This document shows positions 5,302 through 14,003 of a stretch of 56,781 nt of DNA, one piece after another. This DNA is from an uncultured Clostridia bacterium. GTDB lineage: Bacteria; Bacillota; Clostridia; Christensenellales; Borkfalkiaceae. Position 1 is the first letter of the stretch. The number at the start of each line of letters is the position of its first letter. The DNA is taken from the NCBI GenBank assembly GCA_947632015.1, contig CANRNP010000005.1, positions 1 to 56,781 of the forward strand. Direction: 5' to 3'. The notes below the pieces were generated by a model. That model did not search any database. It was given only the letters and a program-made list of their open reading frames with translations, and was not told where the DNA came from. The translations under genes were made by a program, and so were the position numbers.

Positions 5302-6303
5302 ATGGCTCTGTTTGAAGGTTATGAAAGAAGGATCGAAAAAATCAACGCGACGCTGAAAGAGTACGGCATTTCCTCCGTGGAAGAGTGCAGGGAGATCTGC
5401 CTTTCCAAGGGAGTGGACTGCGATAAGCTCGTCCGCGGCACCCAGCCCATCTGCTTCGAAAACGCCGTTTGGGCGTACACCGTCGGCGCGGCGATCGCCA
5501 TCAAGAAGGGCTGCAAAAAAGCCGCCGACGCCGCCGCGGCGATCGGCATCGGACTGCAATCGTTCTGTATCCCCGGCTCGGTCGCCGAGAACAGAAAAGT
5601 CGGTCTCGGACACGGCAACCTCGGCAAGATGCTCCTCTCCGAGGAGACGGACTGCTTCTGCTTCCTTGCGGGTCACGAATCCTTTGCCGCCGCAGAGGGC
5701 GCGATCTCCATTGCCATGAACGCCAACAAGGTGCGCAAAAATCCGCTCCGCGTGATCTTGAACGGGCTCGGCAAAGACGCCGCGTTCATCATCTCCCGTA
5801 TCAACGGGTTCACCTATTGCGAGACCGTGTTCGATCCCTATACCGAGACGGTCACCGTCACGAAGGAAGTTCCCTATTCCGACGGTCCCCGCGCGAAAGT
5901 CAAGTGCTACGGCGCGGACAACGTTCCCGAAGGGGTCGCCATCATGAAGCTCGAAAAGGTCGGCGTGTCCATTACGGGCAACTCCACCAACCCCACGCGC
6001 TTCCAGCATCCCGTTGCGGGCACCTATAAGAAATGGTGCGTGGAGAACGGCGTAAACTACTTCTCCGTGGCTTCGGGCGGCGGTACGGGCAGGACCCTTC
6101 ACCCCGACAACATGGCGGCGGGACCTTCCTCCTACGGCATGACGGACACGATGGGCAGAATGCACTCCGACGCGCAGTTCGCAGGTTCTTCCTCCGTGCC
6201 CGCGCACGTGGAGATGATGGGGCTCATCGGCATGGGCAACAACCCGATGGTCGGCGCAACGGTCGCCGTTGCGGTCGCCGTCCAAGAGGGCATGAACAAG
6301 TAA
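5302..6303 (+). CDS. GGGtGRT family protein
   Basis: A 333-residue member of the GGGtGRT family, named after the motif visible here as SGGGTGRTLHP. It begins MALFEGYERRIEKINATL, as is usual. Other recognisable stretches are GLGHGNLGKMLL, CFLAGHESFAAAEGAISIA and the closing MVGATVAVAVAVQEGMNK. The gene starts 11 nt after the NifU-like gene, with a GGAGG site, and the two are a conserved pair in anaerobes. The biochemical role is not settled; the pairing suggests work with iron-sulfur clusters. This partner looks complete, which makes the deletion in the scaffold gene more notable. Confidence 0.9.
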   Translation: MALFEGYERRIEKINATLKEYGISSVEECREICLSKGVDCDKLVRGTQPICFENAVWAYTVGAAIAIKKGCKKAADAAAAIGIGLQSFCIPGSVAENRKVGLGHGNLGKMLLSEETDCFCFLAGHESFAAAEGAISIAMNANKVRKNPLRVILNGLGKDAAFIISRINGFTYCETVFDPYTETVTVTKEVPYSDGPRAKVKCYGADNVPEGVAIMKLEKVGVSITGNSTNPTRFQHPVAGTYKKWCVENGVNYFSVASGGGTGRTLHPDNMAAGPSSYGMTDTMGRMHSDAQFAGSSSVPAHVEMMGLIGMGNNPMVGATVAVAVAVQEGMNK

Positions 6304-6323
6304 GGCAGAGAATATCAAGCGAA

Positions 6324-6352
6324 GAGGCGTCCGGTGCGGACGTCTCTTTTTT
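6324..6352 (+). terminator. Intrinsic terminator after GGGtGRT gene
   Basis: A nine-pair stem GAGGCGTCC (6324-6332) and GGACGTCTC (6338-6346), with one G-U pair and a five-base loop, runs into a six-T tract (6347-6352). It separates the Fe-S operon from the Ter-like operon. Confidence 0.85.
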
Positions 6353-6428
6353 GGCGCAAAACGGTGGTTTTGCACCCCCTTCCCCCCGTTTTGGGAAAAT
6401 ATATGCAAATAAATTTTGTACGACCCGC

Positions 6429-6458
6429 TTGACGAATGCAAAGAAGATATGATATAAT
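6429..6458 (+). promoter_or_regulatory. Promoter of the Ter-like operon
   Basis: A -35 box TTGACG (6429-6434), an 18-nt spacer and a perfect -10 box TATAAT (6453-6458). The first gene's ATG at 6501 has a GGGAGA site 7-12 nt upstream. It is the only strong promoter I see before the twelve-gene set. Confidence 0.7.
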
Positions 6459-6500
6459 AAAAAACAGTGGAAGAGTTTACGGCTCTTCGGGAGAATCCAA

Positions 6501-8540
6501 ATGAAAAAACAGATCGTGATCGAACTTACCGGCGAATGGGTGCTGGAACACCGCGACGACGACGTTCTTCCCATTTCCGTCATCAAAGAAGGATTGCAGG
6601 ACATTACGGGCATCGAATTTATGAACGATTCCCTCACGGGGATCGAGGTCGTGTTCGACGCCGAAAAGACGGACGAGAAGGCGGTTTGCGAGCGGATCGC
6701 GGGGATCCTTACCGCAAAATACGATATTCCCGCGATCGACGAGGTGTTGAGCCTCACGGTGGCGGAATTTGCGCCGAAGCAAGAAGCGGCGCCCGCAAAG
6801 GAAGCGGCGGAGGAATCTGCCGTGGCGGCGGCGCCCGCAACCGCGGCGGCGCCCGTTCCCGTGCTCCGTCCCGCGGCGTCCGTTTTCGGCGCGGCTCCTC
6901 CCACGGCGGAGAGCGTGATGGCGTCCATCGAGGAGCTGATCGGCGTCTCCGAATTCAAGGCGCTCGCCCGCGAGATCGTGCGGATCGCCCCCGAAATCAA
7001 ATCGCGGGAGCTCTTCCCCATCTTCCTCAACCAGAACTACCTCTTCGCCATCGGCGAGGGGAGCGGACTTTCGACCTACCTCGAACTCTTCGGCAAGCTC
7101 ATCTCCGCCTGCGGTCTCGTCTCGATGAGCACCCGCCCCGTGATCGAGTTGAAGCTCGGCGAATATAAGGAGAGCCTCGAACCCTTCCAGGACGTTCTGC
7201 GCGTCCTCGATACGGGGGACAGGAAAAAGGTCCGCATTCTCTGCGTCGACATCAGCGAATGGATCAATAAGACGGATAACCGTTTCTTCAAACAATTCCT
7301 CAAATTGCTGGATAAGGCGGCGGAGCAGTTTATCGTCGTGTTCCGCGTGCCCTTCCTCGACAAGGACATCATCGAAAAATTGCGCTATTCCCTCAGCGAC
7401 CTCATCTGCATCCGCACGGTCGCCTTCCCGCCGCTCAACCGCACCGAGATCAAGAGCTGCGCCGAAAAAGAGATCGGCAGGTACGGGTTCAGAGTGTCTC
7501 GTCCGGCGTGGGAATATTTCCAGCAACGCATTTCCGAAGAAAAGCGCGACGGCAAGTTCTATGGGCTCAATACCATAAAGAAGGTCGCCCGCGAACTCAT
7601 CTATAAAAAGCTCGTGAACAATTCCTTCTCCAAAAAGAGCAGCGATCTCATCACGCGCGCCGACATGAAGGAACTCTGCGACTACGTGGGGGAGGATTCC
7701 CTCACGGGCATGGAACAGCTCTGCCGCCTCGTGGGTCACGAGAAGATCAAGGACCGCATCGAGGAGATCCTGGCGCAGATCGAACTCTCCGTAAAGGACA
7801 GATCTTCCGACCGCCCCTGCATCCACATGCGCTTTGTGGGCAATCCCGGCACGGGCAAGACGACGGTCGCGCGGATCATCGGCAAGATCCTCAAAGAGCG
7901 GGGGGTGCTCCGCGTCGGCGGATTCTTCGAATATGCGGGGCGGGATTTCTGCGGCAGATACGTCGGCGAAACGGCGCCCAAGACGGCGAGCATTTGCCGC
8001 GACGCCTACGGCTCCGTTCTGTTTATCGACGAGGCGTATTCCCTTTACCGCGGGCAGGGGAGCGACGTAGATTACGGGAAAGAGGCGCTCGATACCCTCA
8101 TCGCCGAAATGGAGAACCACAGGAACGATTTCGTTGTGATCATGGCGGGCTATACCGACGAGATGAACACCCTGATGGAGGGCAACCACGGGCTCGCCAG
8201 CAGAATGCCCTATACCATCGAATTCCCGAACTTCACGGGCGAACAGCTCTATGAGATCTTCGTTTCGATGGTGGGCAGTAAGTTCAAACACGACGAATTT
8301 TTGCTCGATACGGCGCATGCGTACTTCACCTCGCTCTCCGACGAGGTGCTCAATTCCAAGGAATTCAGCAATGCGCGCTTCGTGCGGAATCTCTTCGAGC
8401 GCACTTGGGCGAAGGCGGCGATGCGCAGCCAGCTCGGCGACAAGACGGAGATCGTGCTCACCAAGGACGATTTCGAACGCGCCAGCAGCGAGAAGGATTT
8501 TGCGCTCAATCTTCGGAAGAAAACCGTGCTCGGTTTTTAA
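6501..8540 (+). CDS. Tandem AAA+ ATPase, CbbX/SpoVK-like
   Basis: A 679-residue protein. Residues 1-90 form an unrecognised mixed alpha/beta domain, followed by an Ala/Pro linker (about 95-135). A first AAA-like domain (about 140-380) has a broken Walker A, GEGSGLST at 185-192 with no lysine, and a weak Walker B (ILCVDISEW). The second AAA domain is of the CbbX/SpoVK type: Walker A GNPGTGKT at 447-454, Walker B FIDEAYSLY with D510 and E511, and MAGYTDEMNTLM near the sensor region. CbbX-type ATPases remodel or reactivate target proteins and often sit with vWA or secretion proteins. Being first in the operon, it may act on the kinase, phosphatase or vWA partner. The target is unknown. Confidence 0.85.
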   Translation: MKKQIVIELTGEWVLEHRDDDVLPISVIKEGLQDITGIEFMNDSLTGIEVVFDAEKTDEKAVCERIAGILTAKYDIPAIDEVLSLTVAEFAPKQEAAPAKEAAEESAVAAAPATAAAPVPVLRPAASVFGAAPPTAESVMASIEELIGVSEFKALAREIVRIAPEIKSRELFPIFLNQNYLFAIGEGSGLSTYLELFGKLISACGLVSMSTRPVIELKLGEYKESLEPFQDVLRVLDTGDRKKVRILCVDISEWINKTDNRFFKQFLKLLDKAAEQFIVVFRVPFLDKDIIEKLRYSLSDLICIRTVAFPPLNRTEIKSCAEKEIGRYGFRVSRPAWEYFQQRISEEKRDGKFYGLNTIKKVARELIYKKLVNNSFSKKSSDLITRADMKELCDYVGEDSLTGMEQLCRLVGHEKIKDRIEEILAQIELSVKDRSSDRPCIHMRFVGNPGTGKTTVARIIGKILKERGVLRVGGFFEYAGRDFCGRYVGETAPKTASICRDAYGSVLFIDEAYSLYRGQGSDVDYGKEALDTLIAEMENHRNDFVVIMAGYTDEMNTLMEGNHGLASRMPYTIEFPNFTGEQLYEIFVSMVGSKFKHDEFLLDTAHAYFTSLSDEVLNSKEFSNARFVRNLFERTWAKAAMRSQLGDKTEIVLTKDDFERASSEKDFALNLRKKTVLGF

Positions 8541-8560
8541 TAAATTGAAAGGAGTTTCTT

Positions 8561-9037
8561 ATGGCGGAAGAAAAAGACTTGAAACAGGCACGCGCGGCGT
8601 ATAAAGCGCTCTGCGAGATGCTCGACGAAAAGGGGTGGCATTACACCAAGAACGAACAGGAATTTAAGATCAGTTGCAGCGCGCGCGGCGACGATCTGCC
8701 CATCGACGTGCGGATCGAAGTGGATCCCGACCGCCTTTTGGTGATGCTCCTCTCCGAGATGCCCTATACGATCCCGGAAGACCAGCGCACCGCGCTTGCC
8801 ATCGCCGTGAGCTATGCCAACAACAGTCTCGTGGACGGGAGCTTCGATTACAACTATCTCACGGGTCATATCGTCTTTCGCATGACGTCGAGCTACCGCG
8901 AGAGCCTTGTCGGAAAAGAGCTGTTCGAGTATATGCTCTACTGCTCCTGCTTTACCGTGGACGAGTATAACGACAAATTCCTCATGATCGCCAAGTCGGA
9001 CATGAGCAACGAAGAGATCGTCAAGTATTTGAGCTGA
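8561..9037 (+). CDS. YbjN-like small protein A
   Basis: A 158-residue protein resembling the YbjN/type III chaperone-like fold. It has an N-terminal helix (ARAAYKALCEMLDEKGWHY), a beta-rich middle and the family-like end LVDGSFDYNYLTGHIVFRMT, then a helix with CFTVDEYNDKFLMIAK. The next gene is a clear paralogue with the same GSFDY-FR-T-SY pattern. Proteins of this fold tend to bind partner proteins in stress or secretion systems; the partner here is unknown. It follows the AAA gene by 20 nt, with an AAAGGAG site. Function is inferred from fold resemblance only. Confidence 0.65.
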   Translation: MAEEKDLKQARAAYKALCEMLDEKGWHYTKNEQEFKISCSARGDDLPIDVRIEVDPDRLLVMLLSEMPYTIPEDQRTALAIAVSYANNSLVDGSFDYNYLTGHIVFRMTSSYRESLVGKELFEYMLYCSCFTVDEYNDKFLMIAKSDMSNEEIVKYLS

Positions 9038-9050
9038 GGAGGAAAAAAAG

Positions 9051-9524
9051 ATGGCTGACGAAAAGAAATTGAAGAACGCACAGTCCGTATTTGCGACCCT
9101 TTGCAAATCTTTGGACGAGATCAACTGGAAATATGAGAGAAACGATGAAAAACTCATCGTCCGCTTCATCGTCAACGGCGACGATATCCCGATGGAATTC
9201 ATCATGGCGGTGGACGAAGAGAGAGACCTCGTGCGGATGCTTTCCCGCCTTCCCTTCTCTTTCAGCGAGGAGCGGCGGGTAGAGGGCGCGATCGCGACCT
9301 GCCAGATCAACTACGTTCTCGCGGACGGCAGTTTCGATTACGACATTTCGAAGGGCACCGTGTATTTCCGCCTTACGACGAGCTATAAGGGTAGCCTCAT
9401 TTCCACCAATGTGCTTCGCTACATGGTGGAATGCGCCTGCTACACCGTCGATAAATACAACGATAAGCTTCTCATGATCGAAAAGGGAATGCTTCCGATC
9501 GAAGATTTTATCGCCTCGCTTTGA
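9051..9524 (+). CDS. YbjN-like small protein B, paralogue of A
   Basis: A 157-residue paralogue of the preceding gene, which ends 13 nt upstream. Shared landmarks are the N-terminal NAQSVFATLCKSLDEINWKY, the LADGSFDYDISKGTVYFRLT stretch and CYTVDKYNDKLLMIEKG. The middle segment (NGDDIPMEFIMAVDEERD) matches the other copy's GDDLPIDVRIEVDPDR. Identity is moderate overall and highest at the C-terminal end, so the duplication is old and both copies are kept. A heterodimer is a reasonable guess. A GGAGG site precedes the ATG. Confidence 0.65.
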   Translation: MADEKKLKNAQSVFATLCKSLDEINWKYERNDEKLIVRFIVNGDDIPMEFIMAVDEERDLVRMLSRLPFSFSEERRVEGAIATCQINYVLADGSFDYDISKGTVYFRLTTSYKGSLISTNVLRYMVECACYTVDKYNDKLLMIEKGMLPIEDFIASL

Positions 9525-9569
9525 CCGGCGGGCGGTTCAAATGAAAAAATTTTTTGGAGGTAACTATTT

Positions 9570-10256
9570 ATGCCTATTACAATCGGTGCGGCGTCGGGTC
9601 AAGGCGCCAACTATAACGTTGATATCGTGATGTGTATCGACGCTACGGGGAGCATGGCTTCAATCATAGAGGACGTGAAGGCGAACGCTCTTTCCTTCTA
9701 CCGGAAATTCGTCGACGAGATGGAAGCGCAGAAGAAGAGCGTCCAGCAGCTCCGTATCAAGGTGATCGCGTTCAGAGACTACGGCGTCGATTCCGAGCCG
9801 ATGGTCGAATCTCCCTTCTTCGTTCTCGACGAAGAGAGCGCGGCATTCCATAACTTCGTGGAACGCATTGAGGCTTCGGGCGGCGGCGACGAGCCGGAGA
9901 ACTCTCTCGAAGCGCTTGCGCTCGCGATGAAGTCGGACTGGGTGAAAACGGGCGCCGTGAGACGTCACGTCATCATCCTCTATACCGACGCCTCCCCTTT
10001 GGCGCTCGGCGAAAGAAGCGGCGCCGCGGCATATCCTGCCGATATGCCCGCCGACATGGCAGGGCTCAGAGATCTCTGGGAAGGGCAGAGCATGGAAAAA
10101 CGCGCAAAGCGTTTGTTGGTATTCGCTCCCGATATGGAGCCGTGGTCGGATATGGTGGAATGGTCTAATACCTTCCATACCGCTTCCAAAGCGGGCGCCG
10201 GTTGCGACGATACCGATATTCAAACCTGTATCCACCTCTTGGTGCAATCCATCTGA
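9570..10256 (+). CDS. TerY-like vWA domain protein
   Basis: A 228-residue stand-alone von Willebrand A domain. The metal-ion-dependent adhesion site begins DATGSM at residue 24 (D24, T26, S28), preceded by VDIVMC. Further in come GGGDEPENSLEALALAM, with the threonine-site loop replaced by a GGGDEPE pattern, and HVIILYTDASPL. It has no signal peptide, so it is cytoplasmic. In TerY-P systems a vWA protein of this kind is encoded beside a PP2C phosphatase and a kinase, exactly as here. It is thought to act as a metal-dependent scaffold or regulator in that trio. A strong GGAGGT site lies 11 nt upstream. Confidence 0.85.
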   Translation: MPITIGAASGQGANYNVDIVMCIDATGSMASIIEDVKANALSFYRKFVDEMEAQKKSVQQLRIKVIAFRDYGVDSEPMVESPFFVLDEESAAFHNFVERIEASGGGDEPENSLEALALAMKSDWVKTGAVRRHVIILYTDASPLALGERSGAAAYPADMPADMAGLRDLWEGQSMEKRAKRLLVFAPDMEPWSDMVEWSNTFHTASKAGAGCDDTDIQTCIHLLVQSI

Positions 10257-10287
10257 CGGAAGCGCCGAAAGGGGATCGGACGATGTA

Positions 10288-10311
10288 GGCGGATTGTTTC
10301 TACGATCCGCC
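10288..10311 (+). promoter_or_regulatory. Intra-operon hairpin before PP2C gene
   Basis: A stem GGCGGAT (10288-10294) and ATCCGCC (10305-10311) with a ten-base loop in the 88-nt gap between the vWA and phosphatase genes. It has no T tract. It may be an RNA-processing or stabilising hairpin. Confidence 0.4.
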
Positions 10312-10344
10312 TAATGTCCTATTGAAATAAAGGAGAAATCAATT

Positions 10345-12426
10345 ATGTACATGACCCTCCAACACCAAAAAAAGTCGCCGAAGCTCTCGGACGGACGGAC
10401 GGTTGATACGGGTGAGGACGGACGCCCCTATGCGGACGACGGCTTGCTCATCGTTGCCGACGGCTTGGGCGGACGCGGCGGCTATCCCCATACCAAGATC
10501 AATCCCGACATTTTAGACCGCGAAAAATTCTATGACATCGTCTTTTCCGAAAAAGAATTTTCGACGGCGGATGAAAAATTCAAGGAATTCGTGCTCGACA
10601 GCTTTTCCGAATTGTTCGAGCTGAAAGATATTTATTTTACCGATCCCGATCCCCGCGCGAAACGGACGAGCGGATATTTCGCTTCCCGCCTCGTGACCGC
10701 TATCACCCTTTATGAGCTTAAATTCTACGATCCCGACGCCCGGAGCGAACTTTTCAAGGAATACCGCGAGGCGCAGGACGACAGCCAGAGAGCGGAGATC
10801 CTGCGCGATTTCGGGAACGGGTTTGCAAAGAGGCTTCAACAGCAGCTTGAATGCTGTGCAGAGCGCATGGGGCTCGAACTTGAATCCAAAACGACGGGGT
10901 CCTATCTTCTGCCCTCCACGCTCGCGGTGAGCTTCGTCGACGAGCAGGAGGACGGCGCGGACGTGCTCTGCCTTTGGGCGGGCGATTCCCGCGGGTATCT
11001 TTGGAACGCGGACGGGCTTGCGCAGATCACCGACGACCACGAGCGGGACGAGACGATGTTCAACCTCATCACCCTCACCAAGCCGTTCGAGATCGAAGTA
11101 CGCATGCTCCATATCGAAAAGCCCGCTCTCCTTTTCAACGCTTCGGACGGGTGCTATAAGTGCCAGTGTTTTGCCTCGCCGTTCGATCTCGAATGTCTGT
11201 TCTTGCAGGCGCTCGAAGCATCGGACAGCTTCGAGCAAACTTCAACCATCCTCGACGGGCAATTTGCCCAGATCGGCACGCACGACGACAGCAATACCAT
11301 CGCGCTCATGGCGATCGGCTACGAGGACTTCGAAGCCGTGAAGCAAGACGTAAATAAGAGAAAAGAGCGCATCAACGAGCAGTATATTTCCCGTCTGGAA
11401 GGCATTCTCGAACGGGACTATCTCGACGAGCGCAACCGGGCGGAAGCGGCGCTTCAAGACGCCGTATTCGGGCTCAAAGAGAAGCTGTTCGACCTCGATG
11501 AAGTCTGCGAGTTCGTCAAGGAGAAGATGAAAGTCTCCCGCTTTGCGCCCTTTATGGAGGCGCTCCGCAATATCGACGAACAGCTTGCCAACCTCGACGA
11601 GGGCGACCGCCAGGCCGCCGAAGCGGTGCGCAAATGCGTGAGCCGTTACTGGATCCGCGGCGTCTGTTTCAGAAAGTATGCGATCCGCAAAAAGTTTTTC
11701 GAGGATAACCCCTACATCACGGCGGCGGGTTGCGAGAGAAAGATCGAAGAGCAGCGCAGACGCTATGAACAGACCATCGACGAGGTGGTGAAAGATTTCG
11801 AAAGTTGCGCGGAAGCCGTCCGCGAACGGAAGGAGCAACTCTTAAAGATCGAAGAGGTGTGCAAAGGGACTGCGCGGGAGGAGCTTCGCCCCTATCTTGA
11901 AAGGCTCGAATCCGCCATTTCGGCAATCATCGACGCCGCAAACGGCAAATTTACGAAAGACTACCGCGACGAGAGCAAGCGGCTTCTGGCGCTTGAAGAA
12001 CGATATCGGGGGGATGATGAAGCGACGATCCGGGAATTGACCGACCGCCTCATCAGAGGGGAACTGTCGCTCGACGCCATAGATTTCCCCGAACAGTATT
12101 CCTTCCTGCAAAAAGATCTGCGCGGAGCGATCGAGCAGATCCGCAAAAACGCCGAGACCCGCCGCGAATTGCAAGAGGACAAAGAGGGGCTGCCCGATCA
12201 GTTCTTCAAACCTTATTGTGAGGCGAATGCCAAATCGATCGTTGCCGACATCTGGACGAACCACCGCGGGTTTATCCCCCGGCAATTACTCGAAGAGATG
12301 CCCGAAACCCAACAGCTTCTCGAACAGATCAAACAGCTCGAAAAGGATATCCGGACGCGCGAAGAGATCTATGAGGAATATGAAGAGAGCTACAAAAGAA
12401 ATTTTGAGGAGAGCAAATTGAAATGA
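10345..12426 (+). CDS. PP2C-type phosphatase with long coiled coil
   Basis: A 693-residue protein. Residues 1-330 form a PPM/PP2C Ser/Thr phosphatase domain. The metal-binding motifs are VADGLGG with D39, AGDSRGYLW with D214, and HDDSNT at 313-318 with D315. From about 345 to the end the protein is charged, rich in Glu, Arg and Lys, and looks like a long series of coiled-coil helices. This is about twice the size of an ordinary PP2C. Its stop overlaps the kinase start (ATGA), so the two are translationally coupled and probably made in equal amounts. It likely reverses phosphorylation by that kinase. The coiled coil may tie it to the kinase, vWA or AAA partner. Confidence 0.85.
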   Translation: MYMTLQHQKKSPKLSDGRTVDTGEDGRPYADDGLLIVADGLGGRGGYPHTKINPDILDREKFYDIVFSEKEFSTADEKFKEFVLDSFSELFELKDIYFTDPDPRAKRTSGYFASRLVTAITLYELKFYDPDARSELFKEYREAQDDSQRAEILRDFGNGFAKRLQQQLECCAERMGLELESKTTGSYLLPSTLAVSFVDEQEDGADVLCLWAGDSRGYLWNADGLAQITDDHERDETMFNLITLTKPFEIEVRMLHIEKPALLFNASDGCYKCQCFASPFDLECLFLQALEASDSFEQTSTILDGQFAQIGTHDDSNTIALMAIGYEDFEAVKQDVNKRKERINEQYISRLEGILERDYLDERNRAEAALQDAVFGLKEKLFDLDEVCEFVKEKMKVSRFAPFMEALRNIDEQLANLDEGDRQAAEAVRKCVSRYWIRGVCFRKYAIRKKFFEDNPYITAAGCERKIEEQRRRYEQTIDEVVKDFESCAEAVRERKEQLLKIEEVCKGTAREELRPYLERLESAISAIIDAANGKFTKDYRDESKRLLALEERYRGDDEATIRELTDRLIRGELSLDAIDFPEQYSFLQKDLRGAIEQIRKNAETRRELQEDKEGLPDQFFKPYCEANAKSIVADIWTNHRGFIPRQLLEEMPETQQLLEQIKQLEKDIRTREEIYEEYEESYKRNFEESKLK

Positions 12427-14003
12427 ACGTGCATGGCTATGAGTTGCTTGCCGACTGGAAGGTCTCTAACATCGGGTACACTTCGCAGGGGACGAAGGGG
12501 GGAAAAGTATTCTTTCTGAAACGCTACGGCGAATATAAAATGCCGCGGCACGACAGTTCCACTTCTGACGCCCTCTACAACCGCTTGAAGGCGGATTTCG
12601 ACTCCTTCAAGAATAACCGCATCGCCATCAACGAGGCGCTTTCCAGCCTGGCGGGTCCGGGCGGAAATATCATCCTGCCCACCGACTGGTTCGTAGACGA
12701 TATTTTCTACATCGAAGCCTCCGAGCGCGTCGAAAACCTCATCGAGGACACGGATATTCTCCGTCTGCCCAAGGAGGACAAGCTGTTCATCATGCTTACC
12801 GCCGCGGGCGCTCTCCACAACATCCACAGAAAGAAGATCGTCCACAGCGATCTCAAACGGTCGAACATCCTCGCCGCGCGCAACAGTTCGGGACGGACGG
12901 TCGCGAAGATCATCGACTTCGACAGAAGCTACTTCATCGACAACATCCGCCCGGAAGAGATCGGCGGCGACCAGGCGTTCATGTCTCCCGAACTGACCCA
13001 GTGCTTCATCTATGAGATGGCGGAGGAGGCGCTCGCCTTCCTCTCCACCAAATCGGACGTGTTCTCCCTCGGACTTGTCTTTCACGACTATCTCGCGGAC
13101 GGGGACCACCCTACGATCAGAGGGCTCACGGGTCCGCTCAAAGAGCGCCAGGACAGCGGTGCTACCGTCTATTGCGGGGAAGCGCTCCTCGCGGGCGCAC
13201 AGCTCGTGATCAGCGAGAAGATCACGGAGCCCTATCTGAGCCATCTTCTCGTCGCCATGTTGCAACTCGAACCGGAAAACCGTCCCACCGCGCAGGAAGT
13301 TCTGGAAATTCTCAAAACCAAGCGGGTGCTCGATATTCCCGCGGATTCTCCCGTCTTTCTGCCGGGCGCCGCGCCTGCGGCAACGCCCGTCTCCGCGCCT
13401 TCCGCGCCCGCGGCGGCAACGCCTGTCTCTGCGCCTTCCGCGCCCGCGGCAACGCCTTCCGCACCCGCCGCGGCAACGCCCGCGCCTGCGGTCTCCGCGG
13501 CTCCTACGGGCTTCTGCGCGCCTTGGAGCGAGCATAAGATCGTATTCAACGAGGAGAAACTGCGTTCGAGCGGCTATATCGCTTCCGCCCAGCTCGACCA
13601 CAGGGGCACCAAGCTCTATGAACTTTACAAGAGCGACGGCAGTAAGCGGAAATTTACCGTGGAAAACCTCGTGATCCTCGGCATGGCGGCAAGAGAGGGG
13701 AGAGCTACCGCAACCTCTTCCGCGCCGTCCACTCCTTCCGCTGCTCCCGCGCCGTCAGCCTCTTCCGCCGCGCCCGCCGCGGGCTCTTCCGACTTGGAGA
13801 TCGTCGACGACGGAACGCTCTGGGAAGAGGACGCTACGAAGTACGATTTCAACCTCGAAGCGGTGACGTCGGGCGGATATAAGGGCATCGCGAAGGCAAC
13901 GCGGAAGGGCGCCAAAGGGTACGCCCTCATCAAAGCGAGCGGCGAAGCGCGCTTTATGACCATCCAAACGCTCAAAATTCTTCGCTTCGTAAAGGCAAAA
14001 TAA
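12423..14003 (+). CDS. Ser/Thr protein kinase with twin C-terminal modules
   Basis: A 526-residue Hanks-type kinase. The ATP-anchoring lysine is K33 in VFFLKRY. The catalytic loop is HSDLKRSN with D143 and N148, a change from HRD, and the magnesium motif is DFD with D165 instead of DFG. MSPEL follows as the APE-like motif. The glycine loop is poorly conserved. After about residue 310 comes an Ala/Pro/Ser linker of near-repeats (SAPSAPAA type). Two homologous modules of about 55 residues follow, one starting PWSEHKIVFNEEKL and the other EEDATKYDFNLEAV. Each has SGGY- or SSGY-, then G-K-Y-L-K and a closing L-IL motif. There is no membrane helix. It should work with the PP2C and vWA proteins as a TerY-P-type trio. 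Confidence 0.85.
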   Translation: MNVHGYELLADWKVSNIGYTSQGTKGGKVFFLKRYGEYKMPRHDSSTSDALYNRLKADFDSFKNNRIAINEALSSLAGPGGNIILPTDWFVDDIFYIEASERVENLIEDTDILRLPKEDKLFIMLTAAGALHNIHRKKIVHSDLKRSNILAARNSSGRTVAKIIDFDRSYFIDNIRPEEIGGDQAFMSPELTQCFIYEMAEEALAFLSTKSDVFSLGLVFHDYLADGDHPTIRGLTGPLKERQDSGATVYCGEALLAGAQLVISEKITEPYLSHLLVAMLQLEPENRPTAQEVLEILKTKRVLDIPADSPVFLPGAAPAATPVSAPSAPAAATPVSAPSAPAATPSAPAAATPAPAVSAAPTGFCAPWSEHKIVFNEEKLRSSGYIASAQLDHRGTKLYELYKSDGSKRKFTVENLVILGMAAREGRATATSSAPSTPSAAPAPSASSAAPAAGSSDLEIVDDGTLWEEDATKYDFNLEAVTSGGYKGIAKATRKGAKGYALIKASGEARFMTIQTLKILRFVKAK

